A stretch of DNA of 35,539 nt, from positions 1-35,539 of IMG/VR virus record IMGVR_UViG_3300038435_000010, one strand, 5' to 3'. The notes beneath the pieces were generated by a model. It was not told the origin of the DNA and did not search any database. It worked only from the letters and a program-made list of their open reading frames with translations. The stretch is from a virus. A program made the translations under genes and the position numbers. Of the stretch, positions 28,078 to 35,539 are shown in pieces. Each line of letters opens with the position of its first letter. Position 1 is the stretch's first letter.

Positions 28078-29157
28078 CTAGGAGATCAGGTCATCGTCGG
28101 AGGGAATTCCGGTACCGGTCGCGGTCAACTTGATAAGGCAACCGGGACGAGTGCACATGAAGAGCCGATTGCTCTGGGTGTGCAGCTCGATACCCTTGTC
28201 CCAGTCCATCTTGCGCTGCTTGGCATACAACTCCTGGCCGCGCGTGTTCACGGTCTCGATGAAATCAGCGGGAGCCGGGACGTCGATGAAGATGTCGCGA
28301 GTACCTTCGGGATACACGATCGCCTCGGTCGCCGAGAAGAAGTTCGTCGTCCCAACGTAACCGCGGTAGTTCTCCCACGCGATGTCGCCGAACATGAACC
28401 CCTGCGGCTGCGACCCACCGGGGATCTGCAACTGCCGCGCGAACTGATTCTCCTGGTAGCGCTCGTAGGCCATTCGCACCGTACCGTGGTGCGTGAAGGC
28501 GTCAAAGAATCGACCACCACACAGGGCACGGATGCCCTTAAACGGCGTATCGCCGAGTTGCTTCTGCATCGTGCGCTGGATCTGACCGCAGATCGTCTTG
28601 AGGTCAACGGTCGGGTTCGGCAAGGCATATGTGCCGGCGTCAGTGAAGTCGACGGCCAGCGTGACCTGCGTGATTCCGAACTCGGTGAACCAGTTGACGA
28701 TCGTCGTCGACCCGTCATTGTCCAGCACGACTCCATGAAGCGCGCCGGCGCGGTGGTATTCCCACGTCGCCTCGTGATTCTGCTTCATGGACTGGAGACG
28801 ATCAGCCAGCACCTGGCTGAAGATCTCGGTTTGATCTTCGGAGCCGAAAGCTCGTTTGCCCTCCAGGTCCTCCGCGAGGACCTCGTCCCACTGCGGGACG
28901 TGAGGCACCATGAAGGCACGCAGCTTACGACGCTCGCTCGATCTGGTCGTCTGGTTCTGTGAACCACGCGGGACCGAGGGCAGCAAGCTAAGTTTCCCGA
29001 GCTTCTCTTCGACGACCGCGTGCCGGTTCGTCGAAGGTTTTGACTCGAAGATACTCAGCTCGGCGAGACGGTTCGGCAGGTATGGCAGCTTATTGACGGC
29101 TACCGTCAGGCTGAACATGTCGAACGCGCTCGACTCGAAGATGTCTAAGAGGGCCAT
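28078..29157 (-). CDS. Major capsid protein (lambda gpE-like)
   Basis: 359 residues; ATG 29157 after GGAGAAGCAAGA. It starts MALLDIFESSAFDMFSLTVA, like the F-x-x-F-x-x-x-x-LT-x-A/I-N-K-LPY-PNRL entry of gpE-type capsids. HEATWEYHRAGALHGVVLD, VDLKTICGQIQRTM, RALCGGRFFDAFTHHGTVR and the late YPEGTRDIFIDVPAPADFIE segment all occur in the order usual for this family. There is no N-terminal delta domain, consistent with a separate scaffold encoded upstream. The C-terminal DDDLIS recurs in the 22040-22825 protein. Confidence 0.9.
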   Translation of the reverse strand: MALLDIFESSAFDMFSLTVAVNKLPYLPNRLAELSIFESKPSTNRHAVVEEKLGKLSLLPSVPRGSQNQTTRSSERRKLRAFMVPHVPQWDEVLAEDLEGKRAFGSEDQTEIFSQVLADRLQSMKQNHEATWEYHRAGALHGVVLDNDGSTTIVNWFTEFGITQVTLAVDFTDAGTYALPNPTVDLKTICGQIQRTMQKQLGDTPFKGIRALCGGRFFDAFTHHGTVRMAYERYQENQFARQLQIPGGSQPQGFMFGDIAWENYRGYVGTTNFFSATEAIVYPEGTRDIFIDVPAPADFIETVNTRGQELYAKQRKMDWDKGIELHTQSNRLFMCTRPGCLIKLTATGTGIPSDDDLIS

Positions 29158-29215
29158 TCTTGCTTCTCCGTGACTCCGTGGACAGTTAGAAACAACATCC
29201 GTGTGACCACGGCGT

Positions 29216-29716
29216 CTACGTCGACTGCGTACCTGTGGCGGTCGAGACAGGCTCTTTCATCGTGACGATGTTCAGCGCAGCGAGTGCTGTGCAGACGGCG
29301 TCAACGTCGATCGTGCCACCGTCGCCGTCGGTCGTCGGGATGATACTGCGATTGATGATCGCGGGACCGCGCACCAGGATTTGGTACTTACCCGCGGTAA
29401 TCGCGTTCGCAGCCAGCGCCTCGTGAATTATCGAAGAGTCGGTGCCGAGGAACAACGCCTTGACGTTAGCTTCGTCGCCCGTCTGTAAGATACCGTACTG
29501 TCCTGCGGAGAGCGAGAGCGGTGTACCCACCGCGAGGGTGTTGGCGCCGATCGCGGCCGCGTTCAGATTCTTGATCGTCTGCGCGTCCCGGGTGAACCGC
29601 TGGTCGACCTCGTACTTGATGAGATCCTGAATACGGTTGCGGTCCGTGAAGGTGGTCAGCGCCAGCATCAAGCCCGAGCACAGCCACAGAACGATCGATG
29701 TGATTGTTGCGAACAT
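29216..29716 (-). CDS. Head decoration protein (lambda gpD-like), with odd hydrophobic N-terminus
   Basis: 166 residues. After about residue 50 the sequence is gpD-like: LAVGTPLSLSAGQYGILQTG, ANVKALFLGTDSS, AGKYQILVRGPAIINRSIIP and a Gly/Asp-rich loop. It lies directly before the major capsid gene, the usual place. GAGGATAAAC precedes ATG 29716, giving a hydrophobic N-terminus (ITSIVLWLCSGLMLALTTF) not expected in a decoration protein. A second ATG at 29668 (MLALTTFTDRNR) would remove most of it. Confidence 0.8.
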   Translation of the reverse strand: MFATITSIVLWLCSGLMLALTTFTDRNRIQDLIKYEVDQRFTRDAQTIKNLNAAAIGANTLAVGTPLSLSAGQYGILQTGDEANVKALFLGTDSSIIHEALAANAITAGKYQILVRGPAIINRSIIPTTDGDGGTIDVDAVCTALAALNIVTMKEPVSTATGTQST

Positions 29717-29742
29717 GTTTATCCTCGTGTGGCAGTGCTATT

Positions 29743-29760
29743 CGTAACGCAGGCGTTACG
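29743..29760 (-). other. Short intergenic hairpin
   Basis: CGTAACGC (29743-29750) and GCGTTACG (29753-29760) are perfect inverted repeats around two bases, between the protease/scaffold stop and the decoration protein start. In RNA the loop must open to four or more bases. No U tract follows. Confidence 0.5.
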
Positions 29761-29783
29761 CCCGCAGACAAGATGAATATACC

Positions 29784-30983
29784 CTATCGCTTGGAACGCT
29801 TCTCAGCTTCCACGACGATGGGAGACTTCTCCGCGCGATCAATCTGCGGACCAGTTCGGGCTCCAGTATGCGCGACCGAGCCTTCGGGGTTCAGCGACAG
29901 GGCCGCGATCACTTCGTCGAAGTCATCGCCAGCTGCGTCGAGATTCCCGTCCTGCTCGAGCGAGAGGGCGATGTTCACGTTCTCAACGCTGCAGTAGCGC
30001 TGCGAGAGTCGCTTGGCCGCTGCAGGCGAGACTCGACCCGTACGGACGAGTCCTCTCAGAACCTCGACACGGTTGCTGGCTTCGCGCCGAACGAGCGACG
30101 CGGCGATGGGTGCCTGGGACATGGCGGGAGGACCTCCTTGAGTCCGTTGTTCATCGTCGCCCTCGTCGGTGAAATCCCCACCGTCGTCAGCGCCGTAGTT
30201 GTCATCTTCGTCGATCGCCGGAACGTCATCGTCTTCGACGTCGATGTCATCACCTTCGGTTTCGGTGTCGCCGCCTTCGGTGTCGCCGCCCTCACCACCC
30301 GCATCCCAGGCCTGGAGCACGGCTTCCTTCGCAGCGTTGTCGTCTCCGCCCTCGGGCGCTTCGATACCAAGTTCTTGCGCGACCTGCGCCCAGGTGAGTC
30401 CGGCCATTTCTTCTTCCTCGTCTGCGAGTGAGAGTTCGAACGACGCAGCTATGTTCTGGAACGGTGATAACCCAGGTACGACCGGGTAATCCGTGATAGC
30501 GACGTGCCTGATAGGACGAATATACCGCCGACCCTTGCCGTCGTCAAACTTCGGCGGCATGAACAGCGACACGTTTGAATTTTTCAGTTTGGACGCGGTT
30601 TGCTCGTCGTTGAATGCGCAATACGCATACAACGAGAAACCACCGGGCCGGTTCGGGTTCTCCTCCTTGCGAAGGTCGACGACAGTTCCGCGTCGTCGTT
30701 CTGGTTCGGTCGTGTGACCGATGGGCATCGGAACCTCGATGCCGTTCTTCTTCATGACCCGAAACGTATTGACCCAGTGGTCGATCTGTGTCTCATCGAC
30801 GGGCAGTTCGAATTCAGGATCACGCGTACCGGGTTTGAACTTGACGAAGCGACCTTGGTAAGCGAGCTCTTTGCGAAACACTGGGCTCTTGACTTGATCA
30901 CCGCTCGCCAGCGTGAATGCCATCGAGACATCAACGTCCTCGAAGTCACCGATCGGCGCAAGTAGGCAAAGGTCTCTCGTCAT
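29784..30983 (-). CDS. Prohead protease / scaffold fusion (Mu I-like)
   Basis: 399 residues. The N-terminal half (EVPMPIGHTTEPERRRGTVV; FSLYAYCAFNDEQTA; SLFMPPKFDDGKGRRYIRPI; HVAITDYPVVPGLSPF) follows the Mu gpI-type protease layout, with the IGH His (about 93) and the S-L-F Ser (about 139) as likely catalytic residues. Then comes a very acidic stretch of Gly/Asp/Glu/Thr (residues 232-290) and a helical C-terminal region (SLVRREASNRVEVLRGLVRT), typical of a scaffold. It should organise the prohead and then degrade the scaffold. The leader is short; a promoter candidate lies at 31004-31031. Confidence 0.82.
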   Translation of the reverse strand: MTRDLCLLAPIGDFEDVDVSMAFTLASGDQVKSPVFRKELAYQGRFVKFKPGTRDPEFELPVDETQIDHWVNTFRVMKKNGIEVPMPIGHTTEPERRRGTVVDLRKEENPNRPGGFSLYAYCAFNDEQTASKLKNSNVSLFMPPKFDDGKGRRYIRPIRHVAITDYPVVPGLSPFQNIAASFELSLADEEEEMAGLTWAQVAQELGIEAPEGGDDNAAKEAVLQAWDAGGEGGDTEGGDTETEGDDIDVEDDDVPAIDEDDNYGADDGGDFTDEGDDEQRTQGGPPAMSQAPIAASLVRREASNRVEVLRGLVRTGRVSPAAAKRLSQRYCSVENVNIALSLEQDGNLDAAGDDFDEVIAALSLNPEGSVAHTGARTGPQIDRAEKSPIVVEAEKRSKR

Positions 30984-31003
30984 GCGTAGAATATACCCTA
31001 TAG

Positions 31004-31031
31004 AATATAAGCTATGCTGCTAATTTGTCTA
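31004..31031 (-). promoter_or_regulatory. Promoter candidate TAGACA-N16-TATATT
   Basis: TAGACA (31026-31031), 16 bases and TATATT (31004-31009) on the minus strand, each one mismatch from the sigma-70 consensus. It lies at the 3' end of the Mu F-like head gene and would transcribe the protease/scaffold, decoration and capsid genes. A second TATATTCT follows 15 bases later. It does not carry the TGTACA box of the other promoters, so it may belong to another temporal class. Confidence 0.5.
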
Positions 31032-31785
31032 GCAATATCCCAGGATTAAACCGAAACTCCTTCGGAATATCCGGTGTACCGACGTAAGGAATGACCTCGC
31101 CGTACCCGGGATCTCCGACGTAAATCGGATTTGCGGTGCAGCGACATCGCCATCCGTTCGGCGGGAAGTAGCTCTTCCAGAACGAGTGCTCCTTCGGATA
31201 CCTCACGCCGTCCATCATCTGGTGTGAGTGACGAACGCGCTCGTCCCCCGACGTAGACAGCTCCCAGCCCCAGAGCTCGTCCTCGTCCTCAGCTTCGTGC
31301 CAAATCGCGGCGTTATACGCCAGCGCGTTCTGCGTGCGAACGACTGTCTCAATCTCAGCGATGTTGCCGTCTCGCAGCGTTCGCAGTTTCTTGGAGTAAC
31401 CCTCATGATCACCCTCAGAAAACTCCTTGACACCACGAAGCATGCGGTCGCGCACACGAGCTCGCGTCGACGAGGTCACTGACTTAGCGATCTTCCCATA
31501 CAAGTTGTTGATCGCCTTGCGCGGTCGCTTCGGAAGTTTCCGAAAGTTTCGCCGCTCGGCCTCATAAGCCATGGCGACCGGCCTGAGCTCTCCGAAGGCC
31601 TTCTGGCCTCGCGCGTACGCGACCTGCAGTGCCAACGCGAGACTCTTCTCGAACGACTCCCAGTCCTCGTCTTGGTCAGGGTCGGCGAGCTTGTGCGCTT
31701 TGGCGTGGCACTTGTTTGCGACTCGGACGGCCGCGCGACGCCCGCGCATATCAGACAGACGTAGGTGCGCGTCGATGTTAAGCAT
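31012..31785 (-). CDS. Mu F-like / SPP1 gp7-like head morphogenesis protein
   Basis: 257 residues. After a helical N-terminus, ETVVRTQNALAYNAAIWHEA and WELSTSGDERVRHSHQMMDG, then FWKSYFPPNGWRCRCTA, give the phage Mu F/SPP1 gp7 signature: the R-T-x-x-x-x-A...H.....G....PPNGW-C-R-C block. These minor head proteins act in capsid assembly and DNA entry. It overlaps the upstream gene by 8 bases. The portal usually precedes this gene, but none is found here. Confidence 0.85.
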   Translation of the reverse strand: MLNIDAHLRLSDMRGRRAAVRVANKCHAKAHKLADPDQDEDWESFEKSLALALQVAYARGQKAFGELRPVAMAYEAERRNFRKLPKRPRKAINNLYGKIAKSVTSSTRARVRDRMLRGVKEFSEGDHEGYSKKLRTLRDGNIAEIETVVRTQNALAYNAAIWHEAEDEDELWGWELSTSGDERVRHSHQMMDGVRYPKEHSFWKSYFPPNGWRCRCTANPIYVGDPGYGEVIPYVGTPDIPKEFRFNPGILLDKLAA

Positions 31786-32335
31786 CGCCGATGAACTGCC
31801 CCTTGTTGCTCAGCAAGATGTCTGTCTCGTCAGCCATGTTCTGCTGCATCGTCTGTTCGGGTGTCAATAGCGAGCCATTCGGATGCCGAGTATAGGTCGG
31901 CACCACGAGCGGAGTAGTCGATGGACGCGAGACATTAGTAACTAGCGTGATCTGCCCGCTATGCACCATGCGCATGAAGGACTCGGATTCCTTCTTGTGC
32001 ACGAGCATTCGGTGGCGACCGTCTTTGTCATCAGTGGCGTCCTTGATCCCGCGGGCGGAGTACAGCCGATGTCCAGCGAGTTGCGTGACGGCGTACCGCA
32101 GGTCCTCTGGCGGATCGACGATCACACCAGCAGGCGAGCCATAGAGCCTCGACTTAGCCGAGATGGTCGCAAGCTTCACGAAGAAGTTAATGCGGCGCTC
32201 GGTCTTGTCCTTGTTACCGTCGTTCTCGATGCTCGCCCACCGCTTAACGTTGCCCTCTCCGAATACATCGAAGAGCTCTTGAGGCGATGTCCACATCGCG
32301 TCAGCTACGGTAGTACTGGCTACGATGGGAGGCAT
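31778..32335 (-). CDS. Head-tail connector-like hypothetical protein (185 aa)
   Basis: Starts MPPIVASTTVADAMWTSPQE. The segment TSPQELFDVFGEGNVKRWAS ... INFFVKLATISAKSRLYGSP resembles the entry of phage connector proteins (DUF1320-type: helix, F-G, then A..id..l..rY..P). The remaining half is charged and ends LSNKGQFIGDA. The TAATG overlap couples it to the preceding gene. The neighbourhood supports a head-completion role, but the call is tentative. Confidence 0.6.
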   Translation of the reverse strand: MPPIVASTTVADAMWTSPQELFDVFGEGNVKRWASIENDGNKDKTERRINFFVKLATISAKSRLYGSPAGVIVDPPEDLRYAVTQLAGHRLYSARGIKDATDDKDGRHRMLVHKKESESFMRMVHSGQITLVTNVSRPSTTPLVVPTYTRHPNGSLLTPEQTMQQNMADETDILLSNKGQFIGDA

Positions 32336-32991
32336 TACGGTACCGCGATCGGTGTGGAAGCGAACGTGTAAGACTCGTGGCTGACCCAGAGATAGTACGA
32401 GCCGTCATCAAGCATCAGTACGAACGTACCAGTTGAATCAGTCTTGACAGGACCGGCGACGATCGTCTCGCCGGCTGCGTCGGTGGTCGCCCACACAGTG
32501 GCATCGGCGATCGGTTCAGTTGAGTCAGGCGCTAGCACTGTGCTCGAGAATTCGTTCTCGCCAGTACCGGCGCCGACGGGTCCTAGGTACTTCTCGACGA
32601 GAATGAAGATCTTCTTGCGGCCAATCTTCTGGCTACCTTCCCACTTCCACTCGAACACAGCTTCATGCGTCTCGATCTCGCCATCGGCGGGCGGCGGGTT
32701 GACACGCAGGAACGGAACGTCGCCTGGCATGATCGTCCAGATGACACGACCCGTATCCATGTCGACCGCGACATTATTGGCGTTCAGCGCGTTTGCGCCG
32801 TTCTTGCTGTTGATGATCTTGTTCGTGCGCACGTCACGCAAGGTGATCGTCAACGAGTTCAGCACCGAACCAGGGATCGCGGTCTCGCCGTCCTCTTCGG
32901 TCAGCGTGCCGGAGTACTGCCCGGTGCCTCCCTCGGCCATCGGCCCGATGTTCGTGTAGATGATCGGGTCTGGGTCAACGCGGGCAGTCAT
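32335..32991 (-). CDS. Structural protein with a C-terminal carboxypeptidase-regulatory-like domain
   Basis: 218 residues; GGAGGGACT precedes ATG 32991. The first 140 residues are beta-rich (SVLNSLTITLRDVRTNKIIN; VDMDTGRVIWTIMPGDVPFL; HEAVFEWKWEGSQKIGRKKI), like phage immunoglobulin-like or baseplate-type modules. The C-terminal 70 (EPIADATVWATTDAAGETIV ... DSTGTFVLMLDDGSYYLWVS) fit the I-x-A-x-V......T-D-x-x-G-x-F...L-x-x-G-x-Y pattern of carboxypeptidase-regulatory-like (prealbumin-like) domains, often displayed on virions. It may be a head fibre or appendage that sticks to cell surfaces. Confidence 0.75.
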   Translation of the reverse strand: MTARVDPDPIIYTNIGPMAEGGTGQYSGTLTEEDGETAIPGSVLNSLTITLRDVRTNKIINSKNGANALNANNVAVDMDTGRVIWTIMPGDVPFLRVNPPPADGEIETHEAVFEWKWEGSQKIGRKKIFILVEKYLGPVGAGTGENEFSSTVLAPDSTEPIADATVWATTDAAGETIVAGPVKTDSTGTFVLMLDDGSYYLWVSHESYTFASTPIAVP

Positions 32992-33012
32992 AGTCCCTCC
33001 ATATTAAACAAT

Positions 33013-33046
33013 GAGAGCCCCGGGGTTGCTCAAGCCCGGGGCTCTC
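33013..33046 (-). terminator. Rho-independent terminator-like hairpin
   Basis: GAGAGCCCCGGG (33013-33024) and CCCGGGGCTCTC (33035-33046) form a perfect 12-bp GC-rich stem with a 10-base loop. On the minus strand it is followed by ATTGTTTAATAT. It fills the gap between the 33070-33969 stop and the 32991 start. It is the best terminator candidate in the window, separating the fibre-type genes from the head genes. Confidence 0.75.
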
Positions 33047-33069
33047 CGGCGGCGGGTTGCCGACTAGAC

Positions 33070-33969
33070 TTAGGTCGCAGTTGCGGTGCAGGTCACGGTG
33101 ACGTTAAGGGTATCACCGTTCGCCACTTGTCTGGCAATACCGCTGGAGTTCACGCCGCAGCCATACAAGCTGCCGGTCGTGCCACCCTTGGTGCTGTTGC
33201 TGTTCAGGAATGCTCCGAAGATGTAGTCTGAGGCGTTGATCGTGAAAGCCGCGACTGATGCGGAATTATCTACCGATCCAGCCGAAATGCTTCCGGGTGT
33301 CCACGCCACACGCGTCGAGTTTGAGTAACTCGTCGACTCGACGAAGGACGTATGAGACGACATTGTATCGGCCAGCCGACACTCGAACGCGTATCGAGCT
33401 CCCGAGACTGTCGTGCCGGCGTTTGCGCCCAGCGTGATGCTGGTTGTTGAACCCACCGCAGAGATCGTCGTATAGAGGTCAGCACCTGAGGCCCCGGCCC
33501 CCTGGACGATGATATATCGTCCAATGTCGCCAGAGACAAACGTTCCAGACGCGGACGTGAAGGTCGCGGCGCCTGAGGTGATCGCTCCGTCTGACGCGAC
33601 CTGCTTGATCAGCCCAACGTACCAAACCGGTGACGATGCGCCAGTCTTTAGCGTCGAGTCGAGTAGCAGGTTAAGCCCTACGGTCGTCACGCGCGCCAGA
33701 GGATACACGCATGGCGTCAGCAACGGCTGAAACCACATCGTGGTGAGTGTCACGCTCGCGAACAAGAACCAGCTAGCGAGCTTGATGCTATTCGGGAACC
33801 ACGACAGTCGTGGCGCTCGTACCTCGTCACGCCACTTGAGGTTGCCGTCCTTGTCACGGCATTCCGTCAGTACGCCCATCTTGATGTCGAACGCTGAGGG
33901 CGTCAAGTCCTTCAGCAAGCTGTGAAACAAGAGGTTAACGATCTGCAAGGCTCTTGCGAAAATGTGCAT
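33070..33969 (-). CDS. Phage structural protein with inserted beta domain (299 aa)
   Basis: ATG 33969 after AGGACTAGCTG. The end (LADTMSSHTSFVESTSYSNS; FTINASDYIFGAFLNSNSTK; GGTTGSLYGCG; VANGDTLNVTVTCTATAT) matches a recurring phage virion-protein type: DT-SH..-E..Y....R ... F-I-...I-GAF...-KGG-TG-LY ... GD-LNVTV. In that type the DT-SH block usually follows soon after the WYVGLI segment. Here a 75-residue beta stretch (SGAATFTSASGTFVSGDIGR ... TTVSGARYAFECR) sits between them, like a tailspike-type insertion. Two hydrophobic segments lie in the N-terminal third. Appendage or fibre protein, specifics unknown. Confidence 0.72.
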   Translation of the reverse strand: MHIFARALQIVNLLFHSLLKDLTPSAFDIKMGVLTECRDKDGNLKWRDEVRAPRLSWFPNSIKLASWFLFASVTLTTMWFQPLLTPCVYPLARVTTVGLNLLLDSTLKTGASSPVWYVGLIKQVASDGAITSGAATFTSASGTFVSGDIGRYIIVQGAGASGADLYTTISAVGSTTSITLGANAGTTVSGARYAFECRLADTMSSHTSFVESTSYSNSTRVAWTPGSISAGSVDNSASVAAFTINASDYIFGAFLNSNSTKGGTTGSLYGCGVNSSGIARQVANGDTLNVTVTCTATAT

Positions 33970-33972
33970 CAG

Positions 33973-35539
33973 CTAGTCCTCTTGAATGTGAAACTGTTCG
34001 TCTCTAATCGTTGCCTGCGTCCAGTCGCTGACTGGGTTAAAATACACCTGAGTCGGGTGATTGAGCCCAAGTAACTCGTCCATGATCGACTTAACAATCA
34101 GATCGACAGACTCTTCATGAGTCCGTGCGGGCGAGAAAGTAAGCTGAGTACCCGCGCTAAGCGTGACACCTGCGCTCTTCGTTCCCTGATAATATACTCC
34201 GACGCTGCCTGCAATCTGCGCCAGCATCGACACGACGTTAGCAACGGATAGCCCGCCGACCAATCGCGCAGCGACTTGTAATTGCGCCTCGATCTCACGG
34301 GCAGCATCGGAAGTCAGCGCGTTCTCGGCGTCGTCTGCGCTAGCACCTAGCGACGTAGCGAGCACTTTGCCGGTAGCAACGAGCGGCGCGGATTGTGCAG
34401 ACGCGCGAAGCAGCGACGCGATACCTAGCGTGACTTTAGCGCTGTCAACCAAGCTCGCAGCTGCTCGCAGTTCAATACCTAGTCCTGGCGACAGCCGTAT
34501 CAATTGACTTACAGTAGCTGCGATCGACAGCGCGACGGCCACCGAAGCGGTTCGAGACACTGTCCCAGTCGATGCAGCAGTGGCTCCGAGCGCTACTGAA
34601 AGCGCTCGTGTAGTTCCTAAAGCTGGCGAGACGGCAAGCGCAGCCGCAGACATAGCGATCGAGAGTGAGCCACTTCGGGCTAGCGCGTCAACGAAGCTAG
34701 CGATGACTGGATGACTGATAGCCACAGCTACTCGTTGTCTTAATTGTGGACTGACCGCGGCGGCCGCAGCGAGCATGACCGTCTCAATGTCTTGTGATAC
34801 CGTAACGCTCTGTACCGCCATCACATGCTTTGAGGCTAGCGTCACGGGCGCATGAACGTCATTTGTTAAGTTCGGTGAGGCTATGAACTGCGCCCGGACT
34901 AAAGCCTCAATGCGTGCGGCGTTGTTAACGGTCGGATCACAACTAAGTGCACTGCTAAGCAGGATGACTATATCGCGCGGAACGCTGTTGTTACCTGTCA
35001 TCAACGTCTGCACGCTGAAGACGACCGACAGCGGAAACCCGTACGCGTCGGCTAGCTGGGCGGCCGCGGCCAGCGTCATCGACGACGTGACGACGCGTCG
35101 GTCATCTAGGTCCGCAGAGTTTTGTGTAGGAAAAACAAGCGCATCAGCGAACGTGCGATTCAACAAGTTGCTGAATGACGTCACGACAGACATCGCGAGA
35201 GACTCATTGTATGTCTCGTTTACGCTTAGCTCGTTCTCAAGCTTAGCTGCTGCTGCGAGTAGTGTCGCAAGAGATGAATCGCGCACGGCTGCTGGCGTAA
35301 CTGTCACGCCGACCGCGTGGAGGACTGCAGTCGCGATTGTAGCGACCATAGAGACCGTTAGGCCTGCTCCGGCGCTTAGTGTAACGCTGATGCCGGTCGG
35401 CGGATCAGGCCAAGTGATATACACTGCGCCGTCGGCGCCGTTACCAGCCGTACTAAAGCTCGAGTTAGTACCGCCACCGCCGGCGCCGCCAGGCGAACTA
35501 CCGTCTGCTCCGTTCGTTAATCCCGGGCGGCTACCGCCG
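33973..35539 (-). CDS. Glycine-rich/Ala-rich tail or fibre protein, 5' truncated at contig edge
   Basis: The frame is open from the stop at 33973 to the edge at 35539, so the N-terminus is missing; the GTG at 35424 is not a real start. The first visible residues are Gly-rich (NGADGSSPGGAGGGGTNSSF, then AGNGADGAVYITWPDPP), a known end of glycine-rich phage tail proteins (GADG-V-I-I-Y). About 400 residues of low-complexity Ala/Ser/Val/Leu helix follow (RALSVALGATAASTGTVS; VAVALSIAATVSQLIRL), with three similar blocks but no exact repeat. It ends SDWTQATIRDEQFHIQED. Probably a fibre or appendage protein; at least 521 residues. Confidence 0.75.
   Translation of the reverse strand, partial: GGSRPGLTNGADGSSPGGAGGGGTNSSFSTAGNGADGAVYITWPDPPTGISVTLSAGAGLTVSMVATIATAVLHAVGVTVTPAAVRDSSLATLLAAAAKLENELSVNETYNESLAMSVVTSFSNLLNRTFADALVFPTQNSADLDDRRVVTSSMTLAAAAQLADAYGFPLSVVFSVQTLMTGNNSVPRDIVILLSSALSCDPTVNNAARIEALVRAQFIASPNLTNDVHAPVTLASKHVMAVQSVTVSQDIETVMLAAAAAVSPQLRQRVAVAISHPVIASFVDALARSGSLSIAMSAAALAVSPALGTTRALSVALGATAASTGTVSRTASVAVALSIAATVSQLIRLSPGLGIELRAAASLVDSAKVTLGIASLLRASAQSAPLVATGKVLATSLGASADDAENALTSDAAREIEAQLQVAARLVGGLSVANVVSMLAQIAGSVGVYYQGTKSAGVTLSAGTQLTFSPARTHEESVDLIVKSIMDELLGLNHPTQVYFNPVSDWTQATIRDEQFHIQED

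Noticed and set aside
28180-28962. 260-codon plus-strand frame opposite the major capsid gene
   Set aside because: It lies wholly antisense to a well-supported capsid gene, is rich in Arg/Leu/His/Val from codon bias of the other strand, and matches no family. The same holds for the plus-strand frames at 6329-6973, 3192-3743, 7696-8337, 9937-10428, 16044-16574 and 21002-21541.
35424-35424. GTG at 35424 as a gene start
   Set aside because: The frame stays open upstream with glycine-rich tail-protein sequence to the contig edge, so the gene is truncated rather than starting here.
1-35539. tRNA, rRNA, integrase, transposase and CRISPR arrays
   Set aside because: I looked for clover-leaf ends, conserved rRNA stretches, tyrosine- or serine-recombinase motifs, IS-type ends and regularly spaced repeats and found none.

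Overview
The window is a contig fragment of a tailed double-stranded DNA phage (Caudoviricetes, siphovirus-type morphogenesis). Every gene I accept lies on the minus strand, so transcription runs from high to low coordinates. The evidence is a lambda/Mu-like head module (Mu F-like head protein, protease/scaffold, gpD-like decoration protein, gpE-like major capsid), a tail module with a canonical G/GT frameshift site and a tape measure, and a phage replication and nucleotide-metabolism block. No host gene, tRNA, rRNA, integrase or CRISPR was seen. Terminase, portal and lysis genes are absent and probably lie outside the window. The host cannot be told from the sequence. Both contig ends are artificial: the first 33 bases are an exact Illumina TruSeq read-1 adapter fused to a truncated gene, and the right end cuts a glycine-rich tail-type protein.

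Layout from right to left, which is the order of transcription. 35.5-31.0 kb: fibre- or appendage-type proteins, a connector-like protein and the Mu F-like head protein. 31.0-28.1 kb: protease/scaffold, decoration protein, major capsid. 28.1-22.0 kb: virion-morphogenesis protein, tail terminator, tail tube, G/GT chaperones, tape measure and two distal tail proteins. 22.0-17.9 kb: a tightly overlapping accessory operon (radical SAM protein, SAM methyltransferase, two GT-A glycosyltransferases, three small unknowns) with its own promoter. 17.9-11.5 kb: small unknowns, two proteins with acidic tails (one SSB-like), a CHC2-TOPRIM primase fused to an MCM-like AAA+ ATPase, a nucleotidyltransferase and a MazG-like pyrophosphohydrolase. 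11.5-4.9 kb: HNH homing endonuclease, divergent cytosine-C5 methyltransferase, a dCMP-type thymidylate-synthase homologue, a deoxynucleotide kinase, and a family A DNA polymerase with an HNH intein inside catalytic motif A. 4.9-0 kb: an AT-rich intergenic region with strong palindromes, then a run of small early-type genes separated by hairpins (zincin-type protease, HTH regulator, a duplicated gene pair).

How it fits together: the polymerase, primase-helicase and SSB-like proteins form a replisome. The TS homologue carries Asp where thymidylate synthases carry Asn, as in T4 dCMP hydroxymethylase. With the kinase, the MazG-like enzyme and the cytosine methyltransferase, this suggests cytosine modified at the nucleotide level, possibly decorated further by the radical SAM/glycosyltransferase operon. 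That link is inference. The clearest unnamed signal is a recurring promoter-like element, TGTACA-N16/17-TATAAT (or TACAAT), found six times and always in the transcribed orientation. Two copies sit inside the methyltransferase and primase coding regions, just ahead of the genes they would drive.
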